The notes under the pieces were generated by a model that was given only the letters and a program-made list of their open reading frames with translations, did no database searches and was not told the origin of the DNA. Positions 43,001-49,898 of a DNA stretch of 64,000 nt are shown piece after piece. A program made the translations under genes and the position numbers. Numbering within the stretch: the stretch's first letter is position 1; each line of letters begins with the position of its first letter. Origin of the DNA: Alphaproteobacteria bacterium (GTDB lineage: Bacteria > Pseudomonadota > Alphaproteobacteria > Rhizobiales > Rhizobiaceae); assembly GCA_018823835.1 (NCBI GenBank), contig JAHJHT010000002.1:806001-870000 (forward strand), in the 5' to 3' direction.

Positions 43001-43382
43001 GCTCCCTGCCGTATGTGCGATGGAACCAGACGCCGAGTGAGCGGGCGAACTTCAGCGAGGTCAAGGCGTCGGCGTGACTGCCCCTAGCCTCATGGACGGC
43101 AGCGTTGCCAACCTTGCGGATCGAATGAAAGATGTCGGCGACTTCCTTCGGGATGATCCGTTCGTAGGAGAGCCGGCGCAGCGTCTCCTCAAAGGCTTCG
43201 CGCTCATCCCGATAGGCGGCGTGGCGGGCGGCGATCATCTTGGCCGTCAGTTCCGCGAACTGGCGCAGCTTGACGATGCATGTCGAAGGGTCTTCGCTGA
43301 AGTAGCGCTCAGCAAAGCCTCCCAGCGCCGAAAGACGCTGGTCATGTACCGCCAGAAAGCTGAAATTGGACGCGCCGTTCAT
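40002..43382 (-). CDS. hsdR: Type I restriction endonuclease subunit HsdR
   Basis: A 1126-residue motor and nuclease subunit. The order is an N-terminal DUF4145-like helical domain (about 20-120, ending in KVGNAAVHEARG), a coiled coil (about 155-235), and an HSDR_N nuclease domain with PADYALFV...IGIVEAKRKR (the D...E-x-K active site). The SF2 helicase follows, with Walker A (MATGTGKTKLA), DECHRG, GLTATP and the motif VI region EQMIGRATRQ. It pulls DNA past the HsdMS complex and cuts at a distance. ATG 43382 is chosen with AGGGGGAAG upstream. It is the first gene of the operon; the promoter must lie in the 225 bp before att core 3. Confidence 0.94.
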   Translation of the reverse strand: MNGASNFSFLAVHDQRLSALGGFAERYFSEDPSTCIVKLRQFAELTAKMIAARHAAYRDEREAFEETLRRLSYERIIPKEVADIFHSIRKVGNAAVHEARGSHADALTSLKFARSLGVWFHRTYGREPGFNPGPFIPPPEPVDATASLRLEIDALRIKVLKSEDAVATARREAEEQARALETAEERLKREAEERTVWEQLAQETEAAKAAITAKLAILQAEAESAPRGVMMNFLARGEEAATKLGLDEAETRALVDQQLRDRGWKVDTKSLRYSAGVRPAKGRNMAIAEWPTANGPADYALFVDTTLIGIVEAKRKRKNVSAAIDQAERYSLGIAASGDFLTAGGPWGEHRVPFVFAANGRSYLKQIETESGIWFRDTRRSANHRRALVDWPTPDGLSGLLEVDQDAADAALKAQPFEFGFPIRRYQEAAIRAVEAALAADQRNMLVAMATGTGKTKLAIALLYRLLSAKRFRRICFVVDRSALGHQTEGEFSTTRVVSGKTFAEIFGLKGLQDVAPEVETKVHICTIQGLVKRVLYAADTSEAPPVDQYDLMVIDECHRGYLLDREMSDAELSFRSQEDYISKYRRVLEYFDAVKVGLTATPALHTTDIFGHPIFRYSYREAVIDGFLIDHEPPIRIETALARAGIGFSAGEQVEYLAPATGEIDTAVLPDEIHFEVEQFNRQVITPEFNRVVAEELARHIDPALPGKTLIFAATDAHADIVVSALKKAFADAYGEIDDAAVKKITGSVDRVQALIRSFRNDANPKIAVTVDLLTTGIDVPKIVNLVFLRRVNSRILYEQMIGRATRQCPEIGKDVFRIFDAVDLYPHLQDLTDMKPVVVNPSISFEQLIGEMIGAADEGHRETIREQIVVKLRRRLKKLPNEARQRFEAVAGETPEAMLKRLLSGDVPALAAWLKGRSAIGPILDWQGDGENQRYVPISPHADEIVAVTRGYGEAQKPEDFLDSFAAFVRDNINSIAALKLVVQRPRDLTRADLKELRLALDRKGYSEANLRRAWADARNEEIAASIIGFVRQAALGDPLTPYEDRVRTAMRGVIASRPWTEPQKRWLKRIGDQIEKEVVVDREAIDKEPFAADGGFNRLNKVFGGELETILAGINEEMWRKAS

Positions 43383-43481
43383 CTTCCCCCTAGGCGGCAA
43401 TCTTGCACAGTTTGCTTACGTATTCACCAAGGAATGCAAGCAGATTGTCACCTAACCCATACTGCGAAGCGGCCTTGACAC

Positions 43482-43516
43482 AAGGTACACCGATGGCCCA
43501 TCTGAAGGTACACCGA
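43482..43516. repeat. Island 2 right arm-type sites (AAGGTACACCGA twice)
   Basis: AAGGTACACCGA occurs at 43482-43493 and 43505-43516, a 23-bp period, about 100 bp before att core 3. The GGTACACCG core also occurs at 30048 near the other end of island 2. It probably binds the island 2 integrase or an excisionase. Confidence 0.5.
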
Positions 43517-43610
43517 AGGTGATGCTTCGGGGAGAGCCCATGCAGCTAAGAACTTGGCAGACATAGGCAATTCGGAGAAGTGGTTCCGGTTCGATAAACC
43601 CGAACCCATG

Positions 43611-43626
43611 CCTCTTCTGGGCACCA
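43611..43626. repeat. att core 3 (right end of island 2)
   Basis: CCTCTTCTGGGCACCA matches the last 16 bases of tRNA-Leu and of att core 2. After it, chromosomal sequence resumes with a terminator and metabolic genes. Confidence 0.88.
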
Positions 43627-43658
43627 ATCATTTGTTCCGGGTCGTTCCGGATAATCCC

Positions 43659-43688
43659 AAAAAGGCCCCGCGAGAGCGGGGCTTTTTT
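43659..43688 (+). terminator. Intrinsic terminator, probably the original tRNA-Leu terminator
   Basis: AAAGGCCCCGC and GCGGGGCTTTTTT form a strong hairpin with a GAGA loop and a T-tract. It begins 33 bases after att core 3. In the island-free chromosome this would lie 30-odd bases after the tRNA-Leu CCA, so it was most likely the tRNA terminator before the islands moved it about 27 kb away. Confidence 0.8.
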
Positions 43689-43725
43689 GTGGACATTCGG
43701 TCGCGCGGGCCATTGCAGGCCCCGG

Positions 43726-45207
43726 CTACCGACCTTGGGCATTATCCGGCACCACCGCCTCGGCCTCGATCTCGACCGCGTAGTCGCCGATCAGGTCACC
43801 GGCCTCGACCATGGTATTGGCAGGCATGATGTCGCCGAAGACCCGGCCATGGGCGCGCGACACTGGCTCCCATTGTGCCGCGTCGCGCAGATAGATGCGG
43901 GTGCGCACCATGTCGTCCATGCTGCCGCCGAGCGGTCTCAGCGAAGCGGCAATCTTGTCGAGAATATAGGTGGTCTGGGCGGCCGGGTCGCCCGGCGCCA
44001 CGCAGCGGTCATTGCCATGCGTTGCCGTGGTGCCGGAAACGCGGATCGTGTCCTTGACCCGGACCGCCCGGCTGTAGCCGGCAACGGGTTCCCACACGCT
44101 GCCGGAAGAGACGCGGAACTGACCCGCCCGACCCGGTACGGGTTCGGCGCTGTAGATCGAGGGCAGCGCATCGAGATGATGGCTGAGGTCGCCCGAGGCG
44201 GTGAGGTAGGGCGGCTTGCGATACTCGTCGCCGCAATCGCCCGGGATCTGCACTGTCGCGGCGAATGCTTCCTCGAGACGGGCCTTGTCGTCGTCATCGA
44301 GCGCAAAGCCAAAGAGTTTCAGATTGTCGGAACGGTGCTCGCTCTCGCCGATGCGTGCGCCGATGATGGCCGCGGCGACGGCCTCATGCTCGAGCACCCA
44401 CCGTGTGGCGACATTGGAGATCGAGACACCGTGTTTCCTGCCGATATCGGCGGCAGCGGCAAGGATGCCCTGGAAACCCGCCCAGCCGCCGGCGACGTCG
44501 ATGAAGCGCTTGTATTTCGAGCGGCTCCAGTCGGCGATGGTCTCGGGTTCGGCCTTGCCCAGCCACTTGTCGGAGAGAAAGCCGCCGCACAGCGTGCCAT
44601 AGGCGAGCAGCCGCACGCCCCTCTCCATGCAGAGCGTCGAGAGTTCGCCGGCGGCGCGGCGGTCGACCAGCGAGAAGGAGACCTGGTTGGTGGCCACCGG
44701 AATGCCGTCGGCCAGCGCGACCCGCAGATGCGCGGCATCGAAATTGGTGACGCCGATGGCGCCGATCAGACCCTCGTCCTTCAGACTGGCCATCTCGTGC
44801 AGCGCGTCGAGCCAGGCCGGGTGCTCGAAACTCCACCAGTGAAACTGCAGGAGGTCGACCTTGTCGACGCCGAGCCTGTCGAGCCGCTCCTGGACACCCT
44901 TGCGAACGATGTCTGGCGTCATCGGCCCCGGCTCAGGGCACCATTTCGTGAAGGCTGCGGGGCGGGCTCCGGCATCGCGAAAGCGCGCCAGCAGGCGGCC
45001 GGTGATGATTTCGGCGCTGCCGTAATGATCGGCCATGTCGAATGTGTCGAAACCCGACTTCGCGTAGGCCTGGAGCGCATCGGCGGCGATTTCCGGATCG
45101 AGCGTCGTGCCGTTCTTCTCGAGGTCGGCAACCTGCCAGAGACCGCAGACCAGCCGGCTGATCGAAAGGCTTTCGCCGAGCGCGATGCGGTCAGGTGTTT
45201 GCGGCAT
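43726..45207 (-). CDS. Aldo-keto reductase fused to RidA (YjgF) domain
   Basis: A 493-residue bifunctional protein. Residues about 8-330 are an aldo-keto reductase barrel (GLWQVADLEKNG, DTFDMADHYGSAE with catalytic Asp and Tyr, VDLLQFHWW, GVTNFDAAHLRVAL, AYGTLCGGFLSDKWLG). Residues about 365-490 are a RidA-type domain (YSRAVRVKDTIRVSGTTATHG, DMVRTRIYL). RidA proteins deaminate reactive enamines/imines, so the fusion may pair carbonyl reduction with imine clearance. ATG 45207 overlaps the LivM-type permease end by 17 bp, making it the last gene of the transporter operon. The NAD(P)H substrate is unknown. Confidence 0.9.
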   Translation of the reverse strand: MPQTPDRIALGESLSISRLVCGLWQVADLEKNGTTLDPEIAADALQAYAKSGFDTFDMADHYGSAEIITGRLLARFRDAGARPAAFTKWCPEPGPMTPDIVRKGVQERLDRLGVDKVDLLQFHWWSFEHPAWLDALHEMASLKDEGLIGAIGVTNFDAAHLRVALADGIPVATNQVSFSLVDRRAAGELSTLCMERGVRLLAYGTLCGGFLSDKWLGKAEPETIADWSRSKYKRFIDVAGGWAGFQGILAAAADIGRKHGVSISNVATRWVLEHEAVAAAIIGARIGESEHRSDNLKLFGFALDDDDKARLEEAFAATVQIPGDCGDEYRKPPYLTASGDLSHHLDALPSIYSAEPVPGRAGQFRVSSGSVWEPVAGYSRAVRVKDTIRVSGTTATHGNDRCVAPGDPAAQTTYILDKIAASLRPLGGSMDDMVRTRIYLRDAAQWEPVSRAHGRVFGDIMPANTMVEAGDLIGDYAVEIEAEAVVPDNAQGR

Positions 45208-46204
45208 TTTCAGTCTTCTCTTCGGTTGGAGCCGGAGCCGCGACGCCACGGCGCAGTTTGCCGAGATGGCGTGACACGACGCTCAGTTCGCCCAGAATGC
45301 CGCGCGGGCGCAGCAGCAGGATGGCGCAGAGCGCAACGCCGATCATGACGATCTGAAGGGCGGCAGCGCGCGCCTGTTCGCCGGGCGGGAAGATCGAGGC
45401 GACGGCGCCGGCAGAGCCGGCCCAGATCGCCCAGACCAGAACCGCGCCGAGGATGGCGCCGCGATTGTTGCCCGAGCCGCCGACGATCAGCATGGCCCAG
45501 ACCTGGAACGTCAGCATCGGCACGTAATTGTCGGGCGCGATGAAGCCGATGAAATGCGCCTGCACGGCGCCGGCCAGTCCCATGATGCCGCCGCCGATGG
45601 CGAAGGCCTGGAGCCTGAAGCCGACGGCGCTCTTGCCGAGTGCGAGCGCGGCCGGTTCATCCTCGCGAATGGCGCGCAGGACGCGACCCCACGGGCTGCG
45701 AGCAAGCCGCTCGAGCACGAAGTAGAGCGCGATCACCAGCAGCGCGACAACAGCGAAATTGGCGAGGCTGAACAGCAGCGGCGTGGCTGCCAGTTCAGCG
45801 AAGGGGCGCGGAATGAAGCCAATGCCGAAGGGGCCGCCGGTCAGCGCCTCGAGGTTCAGTGCGCAGAGTTGTACCACCACGGCGACACCGAAGGTCGCGA
45901 TGGCAAGATAGTCGGCGCGCAGACGGATGGTCAGTGCGCCGATCAGAAACGAAACGATGCTGGTGATCACCGCACCGCCGATCCAGCCAACGACGATCGG
46001 CAGGCCAAAGCCGCCGATGCGACCGGCCGTGTCGGGCGTCGTCAGCAGGGCCGAGACATAGGCGCCGATGGCGACGAAGCCGGCGATGCCGACATTGAAC
46101 AGGCCGGTCTGGCCCCATTGCACGTTGAGGCCGAGACAGATGATGGCGTAGGTCAGCGCCATGGTCAGGAAGAAGGCGCCGTAGCTGATGAGTTCGACGC
46201 TCAT
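45191..46204 (-). CDS. LivM-type ABC transporter permease
   Basis: A 337-residue inner-membrane permease of the branched-chain-amino-acid (HAAT) class with about eight to ten spans. GLNVQWGQTGLFNVGIAGFVAIGAY, SPWGRVLRAIREDEPAALALGKS and LLLRPRGILG are family signatures, the middle one being the cytoplasmic loop that contacts the ATPases. Its ATG overlaps the LivH-type stop (ATGA). The C-terminal extension (VAAPAPTEEKTENAANT) is unusual and overlaps the next gene. The neighbours are catabolic aldo-keto reductases, so the cargo may be a carbonyl compound rather than leucine. Confidence 0.92.
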   Translation of the reverse strand: MSVELISYGAFFLTMALTYAIICLGLNVQWGQTGLFNVGIAGFVAIGAYVSALLTTPDTAGRIGGFGLPIVVGWIGGAVITSIVSFLIGALTIRLRADYLAIATFGVAVVVQLCALNLEALTGGPFGIGFIPRPFAELAATPLLFSLANFAVVALLVIALYFVLERLARSPWGRVLRAIREDEPAALALGKSAVGFRLQAFAIGGGIMGLAGAVQAHFIGFIAPDNYVPMLTFQVWAMLIVGGSGNNRGAILGAVLVWAIWAGSAGAVASIFPPGEQARAAALQIVMIGVALCAILLLRPRGILGELSVVSRHLGKLRRGVAAPAPTEEKTENAANT

Positions 46205-47112
46205 TCGGGCCTCCCGAACAGGCCCTGGGGGCGCAGCAACAGCACCATCACCAGAATGACGAAGGCGATTGCGGCGCGCCACTCGGCGCCGATGAGCTGG
46301 ACAGCAAAGGCCTCGGAAAGCCCGACGATCAGGCCCGCCAGCATGGCGCCGGGCACGGAGCCTATGCCGCCGAGGATGGCGGCGGCGAACAGCGGCAGCA
46401 GCAGGTCGAGGCCCATTTGCGGGCGGATCTGGACGAGCAGGCCGGCGCTGATGCCGGCGATGCAGGCCAGCGCCGCACCGAGCAGCCAGACGATGCGGAT
46501 CACCTTGCGCACCTCGATTCCGACAACGCCGGCAAGCTGCACATTCTCGCTGACGGCGCGCATCGAGCGGCCGATGGAGGTGCGGGTGAGCAGAAGGTGC
46601 ACGGCAATGACAAGAACCGCCGCGACGCCGAGCGACAGCAGCTGGTCTGGCGTCGCCCGGATGCCGCCGCCGAGCGGCTGGGCGATCTGCAGGGCTGTGG
46701 TGAAATAGGCAGGCTTCGAGGTGAAGATGAACTCGAGCAGGCTGCGCAGGGTCAGCGCCGCGCCGAAACTCGCCATGACCATGATGATGATAGAACTGCG
46801 CCTGTCGCGCAACCGGCCGAACAGCAGCGCATCGACGAGCAGGGCAAGGCCGCCGTTCAGCACAATGGCGATGAGCGCGGCGATCGGCAGGGCCCAGCCG
46901 AAGGAGAAAGGTCCGATCGGCGTCAGAAGACCGCTGAAGAGCGCGCCCAGCGCACCGGCCACGGCAAGCGCGAAGTAGGCACCCCAGGCCACGAACTCGC
47001 CATGCGCGAAATTGGCAAAGCGCAGGATCGAATAGGTCAGCGTCACGCCGATGGCGCCGAGGCCAATCATCGAACCGGCAATGAGACCGTCCATCAGGGC
47101 CTGCGGATTCAT
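46201..47112 (-). CDS. LivH-type ABC transporter permease
   Basis: A 303-residue permease with eight predicted spans. The opening GLIAGSMIGLGAIGVTLTYSILRFANFAHGEF and the loop TSIGRSMRAVSENVQLAGVVGIEVRKV are diagnostic for LivH. It pairs with the LivM-type protein to form the channel. Its start overlaps the LivF-type stop by four bases and its stop overlaps the LivM-type start, a tightly coupled operon. Confidence 0.94.
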   Translation of the reverse strand: MNPQALMDGLIAGSMIGLGAIGVTLTYSILRFANFAHGEFVAWGAYFALAVAGALGALFSGLLTPIGPFSFGWALPIAALIAIVLNGGLALLVDALLFGRLRDRRSSIIIMVMASFGAALTLRSLLEFIFTSKPAYFTTALQIAQPLGGGIRATPDQLLSLGVAAVLVIAVHLLLTRTSIGRSMRAVSENVQLAGVVGIEVRKVIRIVWLLGAALACIAGISAGLLVQIRPQMGLDLLLPLFAAAILGGIGSVPGAMLAGLIVGLSEAFAVQLIGAEWRAAIAFVILVMVLLLRPQGLFGRPE

Positions 47113-47864
47113 GGCGACACCTCCGCACGGTCGTGGCGGACGCCGAGATAGAGTTCGGCGACGAGCGGATCGTCAGCCAGGCCCTCCGCCGTGCCCTCGT
47201 GGCGAATGGCGCCCTCGACCAGGATGACGGCGCGGTCGGCGATTGCGAGCGCCGCCTTCACGTTCTGCTCGACGAGGATGATGGTGACGCCCTGCGCATT
47301 GATTTCCCTCAACCGGGCGAATACCTCGGCGACGATCTTCGGCGACAGGCCGGCCGATGGCTCGTCGAGGATCAGCACGGACGGTTCGACGATCAAAGCG
47401 CGCGCCACCGCCAGCATCTGGCGCTGGCCGCCGGACAGCTGGCCGGCACGGCGCGACGAATGGGCCGAAAGGTCGGGGAACATGTCGTAGAGGGCAGCGA
47501 TGCGACCGGCGCGCCTTTCCCTGGGCAGGATGTCGGCGGCGAGCAGCAGGTTGTCGTTGATCGACAGGGTGGCGAAGATGTTCTCGGTCTGCGGCACGAA
47601 GGCCAGACCGTGCCGGATCTTTTCGTGCGCCGGCACGGCGGTGATGTCTGCGCCGTCGAGCGCCATGGTGCCGGAATGCACCGGGACAAGGCCGGCGATG
47701 GCCTTCACGAAGGTGGACTTGCCGGCGCCGTTCGGTCCCAGCACCACGACCAGTTCGCCGGCCCGCACCGCGAAATCGACACCGCGCACGATCGGCAGGT
47801 CGCGCTCGTATCCGGCAACAAGGCCCTCGGTCGAAAGCACGACGGGCTTGACGTCCTCCATCAT
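47109..47864 (-). CDS. LivF-type ABC transporter ATPase
   Basis: A 251-residue ATPase. Walker A is GPNGAGKST, the signature is LSGGQRQM, Walker B is VLILDEPSAG with H-loop-equivalent VEQNVKAA, and the Q loop is VPQTENIF. The short LivF form and its place beside LivG support the assignment. ATG 47864 overlaps the LivG-type stop (ATGATG). Two such ATPases drive import through the LivH/LivM channel. Confidence 0.94.
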   Translation of the reverse strand: MMEDVKPVVLSTEGLVAGYERDLPIVRGVDFAVRAGELVVVLGPNGAGKSTFVKAIAGLVPVHSGTMALDGADITAVPAHEKIRHGLAFVPQTENIFATLSINDNLLLAADILPRERRAGRIAALYDMFPDLSAHSSRRAGQLSGGQRQMLAVARALIVEPSVLILDEPSAGLSPKIVAEVFARLREINAQGVTIILVEQNVKAALAIADRAVILVEGAIRHEGTAEGLADDPLVAELYLGVRHDRAEVSP

Positions 47865-48670
47865 GCGACACCGCCGAGATAGGCGTCGATGACCGCCTTG
47901 TCGCGCGCAACATCCGACGGTTTGCCCTCTGTCAGATGTCGACCGCCGGCCATGACGACGACGCGGCTGCACAGCCGAGAGACCATCTCCATGTTGTGCT
48001 CGATCAGCAGGATCGACTTGCCCTGCCGGTTCAGGTCGAGAACGCGGTCGATGATCAGTTCCAACAGCGTCGGATTGACCCCGGCAGCCGGTTCGTCGAG
48101 CAGGATCACCTGCGGGTCGGCCATCAGGATGCGCGACAGTTCGAGCAGCTTGCGCTGGCCGCCCGACAGGATTCGCGCCGGCTCGCCCTCGAGCCGCGAC
48201 AGGGTGACGAAATCGAGCAGCGACCGCGCCTTCTCGACCGAGGCGCGTTCCTCGGCGGCGACGCGGCCAGGTCGCAGCAGGTTCATCCAGATGCGCTCGC
48301 CGGCCTGGTTCTGGGCGCCGGTCAGCACGTTTTCCAGGACCGTCATCTCGGCGAAAGGCCGAGGGATCTGGAAGGTGCGGCCGATGCCACTGGCGATGCG
48401 TCTTTCCGGTCCTGCGCGCGTCAGGTCGCGGCCGGCCATGTCGATGCTGCCGGCCGTCGGCTTCAGGCTTCCGGCCAGGAGATTGAAGAGCGTCGTCTTG
48501 CCGGCGCCGTTCGGACCGATGAGGCCGAGCATCTCGCCCTGCCCGAGAGAAATCGACATGTCGTTGACGGCCAGCAGGCCACCGAATGCCTTCACCAGAC
48601 CACGCGCCCGCAGCAGTGGCTTGCGCTCACTGGCCGTCGGTTTGTCGCGGGCGCTGGCGGCTGGCTGCAT
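47861..48670 (-). CDS. LivG-type ABC transporter ATPase
   Basis: A 269-residue ATPase with Walker A GPNGAGKTT, the LivG-typical GIGRTFQIPRPFAEMTVLENV, signature LSGGQRKLLE, Walker B VILLDEPAAGVNP and H loop LIEHNM. It is the first gene of the leftward operon LivG-LivF-LivH-LivM-AKR/RidA. Its promoter must lie in the 170-bp gap shared with the divergent GntR gene, where a palindrome is found at 48703. Confidence 0.95.
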   Translation of the reverse strand: MQPAASARDKPTASERKPLLRARGLVKAFGGLLAVNDMSISLGQGEMLGLIGPNGAGKTTLFNLLAGSLKPTAGSIDMAGRDLTRAGPERRIASGIGRTFQIPRPFAEMTVLENVLTGAQNQAGERIWMNLLRPGRVAAEERASVEKARSLLDFVTLSRLEGEPARILSGGQRKLLELSRILMADPQVILLDEPAAGVNPTLLELIIDRVLDLNRQGKSILLIEHNMEMVSRLCSRVVVMAGGRHLTEGKPSDVARDKAVIDAYLGGVA

Positions 48671-48702
48671 TCCGTCTTCACCGAATTATTTTGATACCTG
48701 AT

Positions 48703-48714
48703 GTTTGATCAAAC
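48703..48714. promoter_or_regulatory. Palindrome GTTTGATCAAAC, candidate GntR operator
   Basis: A perfect 12-bp palindrome lies between the divergent LivG-type and GntR genes, flanked by TTGAT (48691-48695) and ATCAA (48720-48724). It resembles the T-rich/A-rich palindromes bound by FadR-subfamily GntR proteins. It is well placed to let the adjacent regulator control both directions. This is inferred from position and symmetry. Confidence 0.5.
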
Positions 48715-48841
48715 TTTACATCAATCTGCTTTGCAACTAGATTTTTTGCCAGTGCCGGTGTCCGGCGTCACGATCACCAACGGCGGTTCGCATGTTCGAT
48801 CGGCAATTCAGGCTCTGGCCTTCCCACCCGGTGCTCTTGCG

Positions 48842-49558
48842 ATGAGCCCGCGTGGTGCGCTTTCGCCGGTTGGCCGCGAGACACTGCACGACCGCGTTTA
48901 TGCCGAGCTCAGGCGCTCCCTCATCCACGGCATGTTCGACGCGGGCGCCATGCTGCGCATCCAGGATCTTGCCACGACCCTCGAGACCAGCACCATGCCG
49001 GTGCGCGAGGCGCTGGGCCGGCTGGTCTCCGAGCAGGCGCTGGAGTCTCTGCCCAACCGAACCGTGCGCGTTCCGGTCATCACCCTGGAACGGCTCGACG
49101 ATCTGGCGCGCGCCCGCTGCCTGATCGAAGGCGAACTGACGGCGCTCGCGCTACCCAATCTGGGGCCGGAGAATTTCGAAACGCTGAGATCGCTGACGCT
49201 TGACTGCGAGGCGGCGTTCCGCAGCGACGATCCCGACAAGGCGCACCTCACCTCCGAGCTCAATCACGCCTTCCACTATGCCGTCTATGGAGCGGCGCGC
49301 TCGGCGGTGCTGATTCCGATTGCCGAGAGCCTGTGGCTGCAGTCCGGCCCCTATGTGCGGGCGGCGGCGCAACTGCATGACGAGCAGCGCGACATTTCCG
49401 CGACCCATCATCACTGGGGATTGATCGAAGCGCTGGAAGCCGGGGACAGGGATGCCTCGGTCAAGGCGCTGACCGACGACATCACGCGATCCTTCAACCT
49501 GGTGCGGCGGCGCTTCGAAGATGAAATCGCCAACCGGGAGACACAGGCCTATGGCTGA
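48842..49558 (+). CDS. GntR-family (FadR/FCD type) transcriptional regulator
   Basis: A 238-residue regulator. The N-terminal winged helix has ETLHDRVYAELRRSLIHGMF, TTLETSTMPVREALGRLVSEQALE and NRTVRVP. The C-terminal all-helical FCD ligand domain includes LNHAFHYAVYG and HHHWGLIEALEAGD with likely metal-binding His. I choose ATG 48842 because the winged helix begins soon after it; the frame is open from ATG 48701, but that would include the palindrome. It probably represses the divergent transporter operon and its own operon until the substrate binds. Confidence 0.9.
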   Translation: MSPRGALSPVGRETLHDRVYAELRRSLIHGMFDAGAMLRIQDLATTLETSTMPVREALGRLVSEQALESLPNRTVRVPVITLERLDDLARARCLIEGELTALALPNLGPENFETLRSLTLDCEAAFRSDDPDKAHLTSELNHAFHYAVYGAARSAVLIPIAESLWLQSGPYVRAAAQLHDEQRDISATHHHWGLIEALEAGDRDASVKALTDDITRSFNLVRRRFEDEIANRETQAYG

Positions 49559-49898
49559 GCAAAAGGACGACAGCTTCGAAATCTTCGACCTGCGCGTCGA
49601 GGTCGTGGCGCCGGAAGGCGCGCCGATCTATTGCGGCGCAAAGGCCGGCGACCATTTCGAGCTGCGCGGCGAGATGCTGCATCTGCCGCCCGGCCAGGGC
49701 ATTTCGATCTATTCGCTGGCCTCGGTGCTGCCGCTGCTGGCGGCCAAGCAGCGGCCGAGCCACAAGAACGACTGGATGACGACCGACGCGGAAATTGCCT
49801 GCCCCGACCCGCATTGCGGATCGCGGCTGCGCATCACGCGGCTCGGATTGCGCAAGTTCAGCCATGCCGAAACCACAGCGGTGCCACTCGATGACTGA
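49551..49898 (+). CDS. TIGR04076-family protein
   Basis: A 115-residue small protein. EIFDLRVEVVAPEGAPIYCGAKAGDHFELRGEML resembles the opening of the TIGR04076 family. A later Cys pair (CPDPHCGSRLRITRLG) supports a metal site. The family is uncharacterised but frequently lies beside aldo-keto reductases and transporters. ATG 49551 overlaps the GntR stop, and the stop overlaps the next gene (ATGACTGA), so the three are one operon. Confidence 0.8.
   Translation: MAEQKDDSFEIFDLRVEVVAPEGAPIYCGAKAGDHFELRGEMLHLPPGQGISIYSLASVLPLLAAKQRPSHKNDWMTTDAEIACPDPHCGSRLRITRLGLRKFSHAETTAVPLDD

Larger units (their letters stand above)
29963..43626. mobile_element. Genomic island 2, in tandem behind island 1
   Basis: About 13.7 kb between att core 2 (29963) and att core 3 (43611). 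Its own tyrosine integrase is the first gene inside the left end, in the same orientation as that of island 1. Cargo is a serine recombinase, two small hypothetical genes and a six-gene type I restriction-like operon. GGTACACCG-type repeats near both ends probably bind its integrase. Either island alone, or both together, could in principle excise by recombination between cores. Confidence 0.85.

Noticed and set aside
16401..43626. A prophage or conjugative element
   Set aside because: Integrases and recombinases are present, but no capsid, terminase, tail, relaxase or type IV secretion genes could be recognised.
45191..47128. Apparent 645-residue fusion protein covering both permeases
   Set aside because: Only the part from 46204 is the LivM-type permease. 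The rest is the out-of-frame reading of the LivH-type gene, which has its own start, family motifs and an ATGA overlap.
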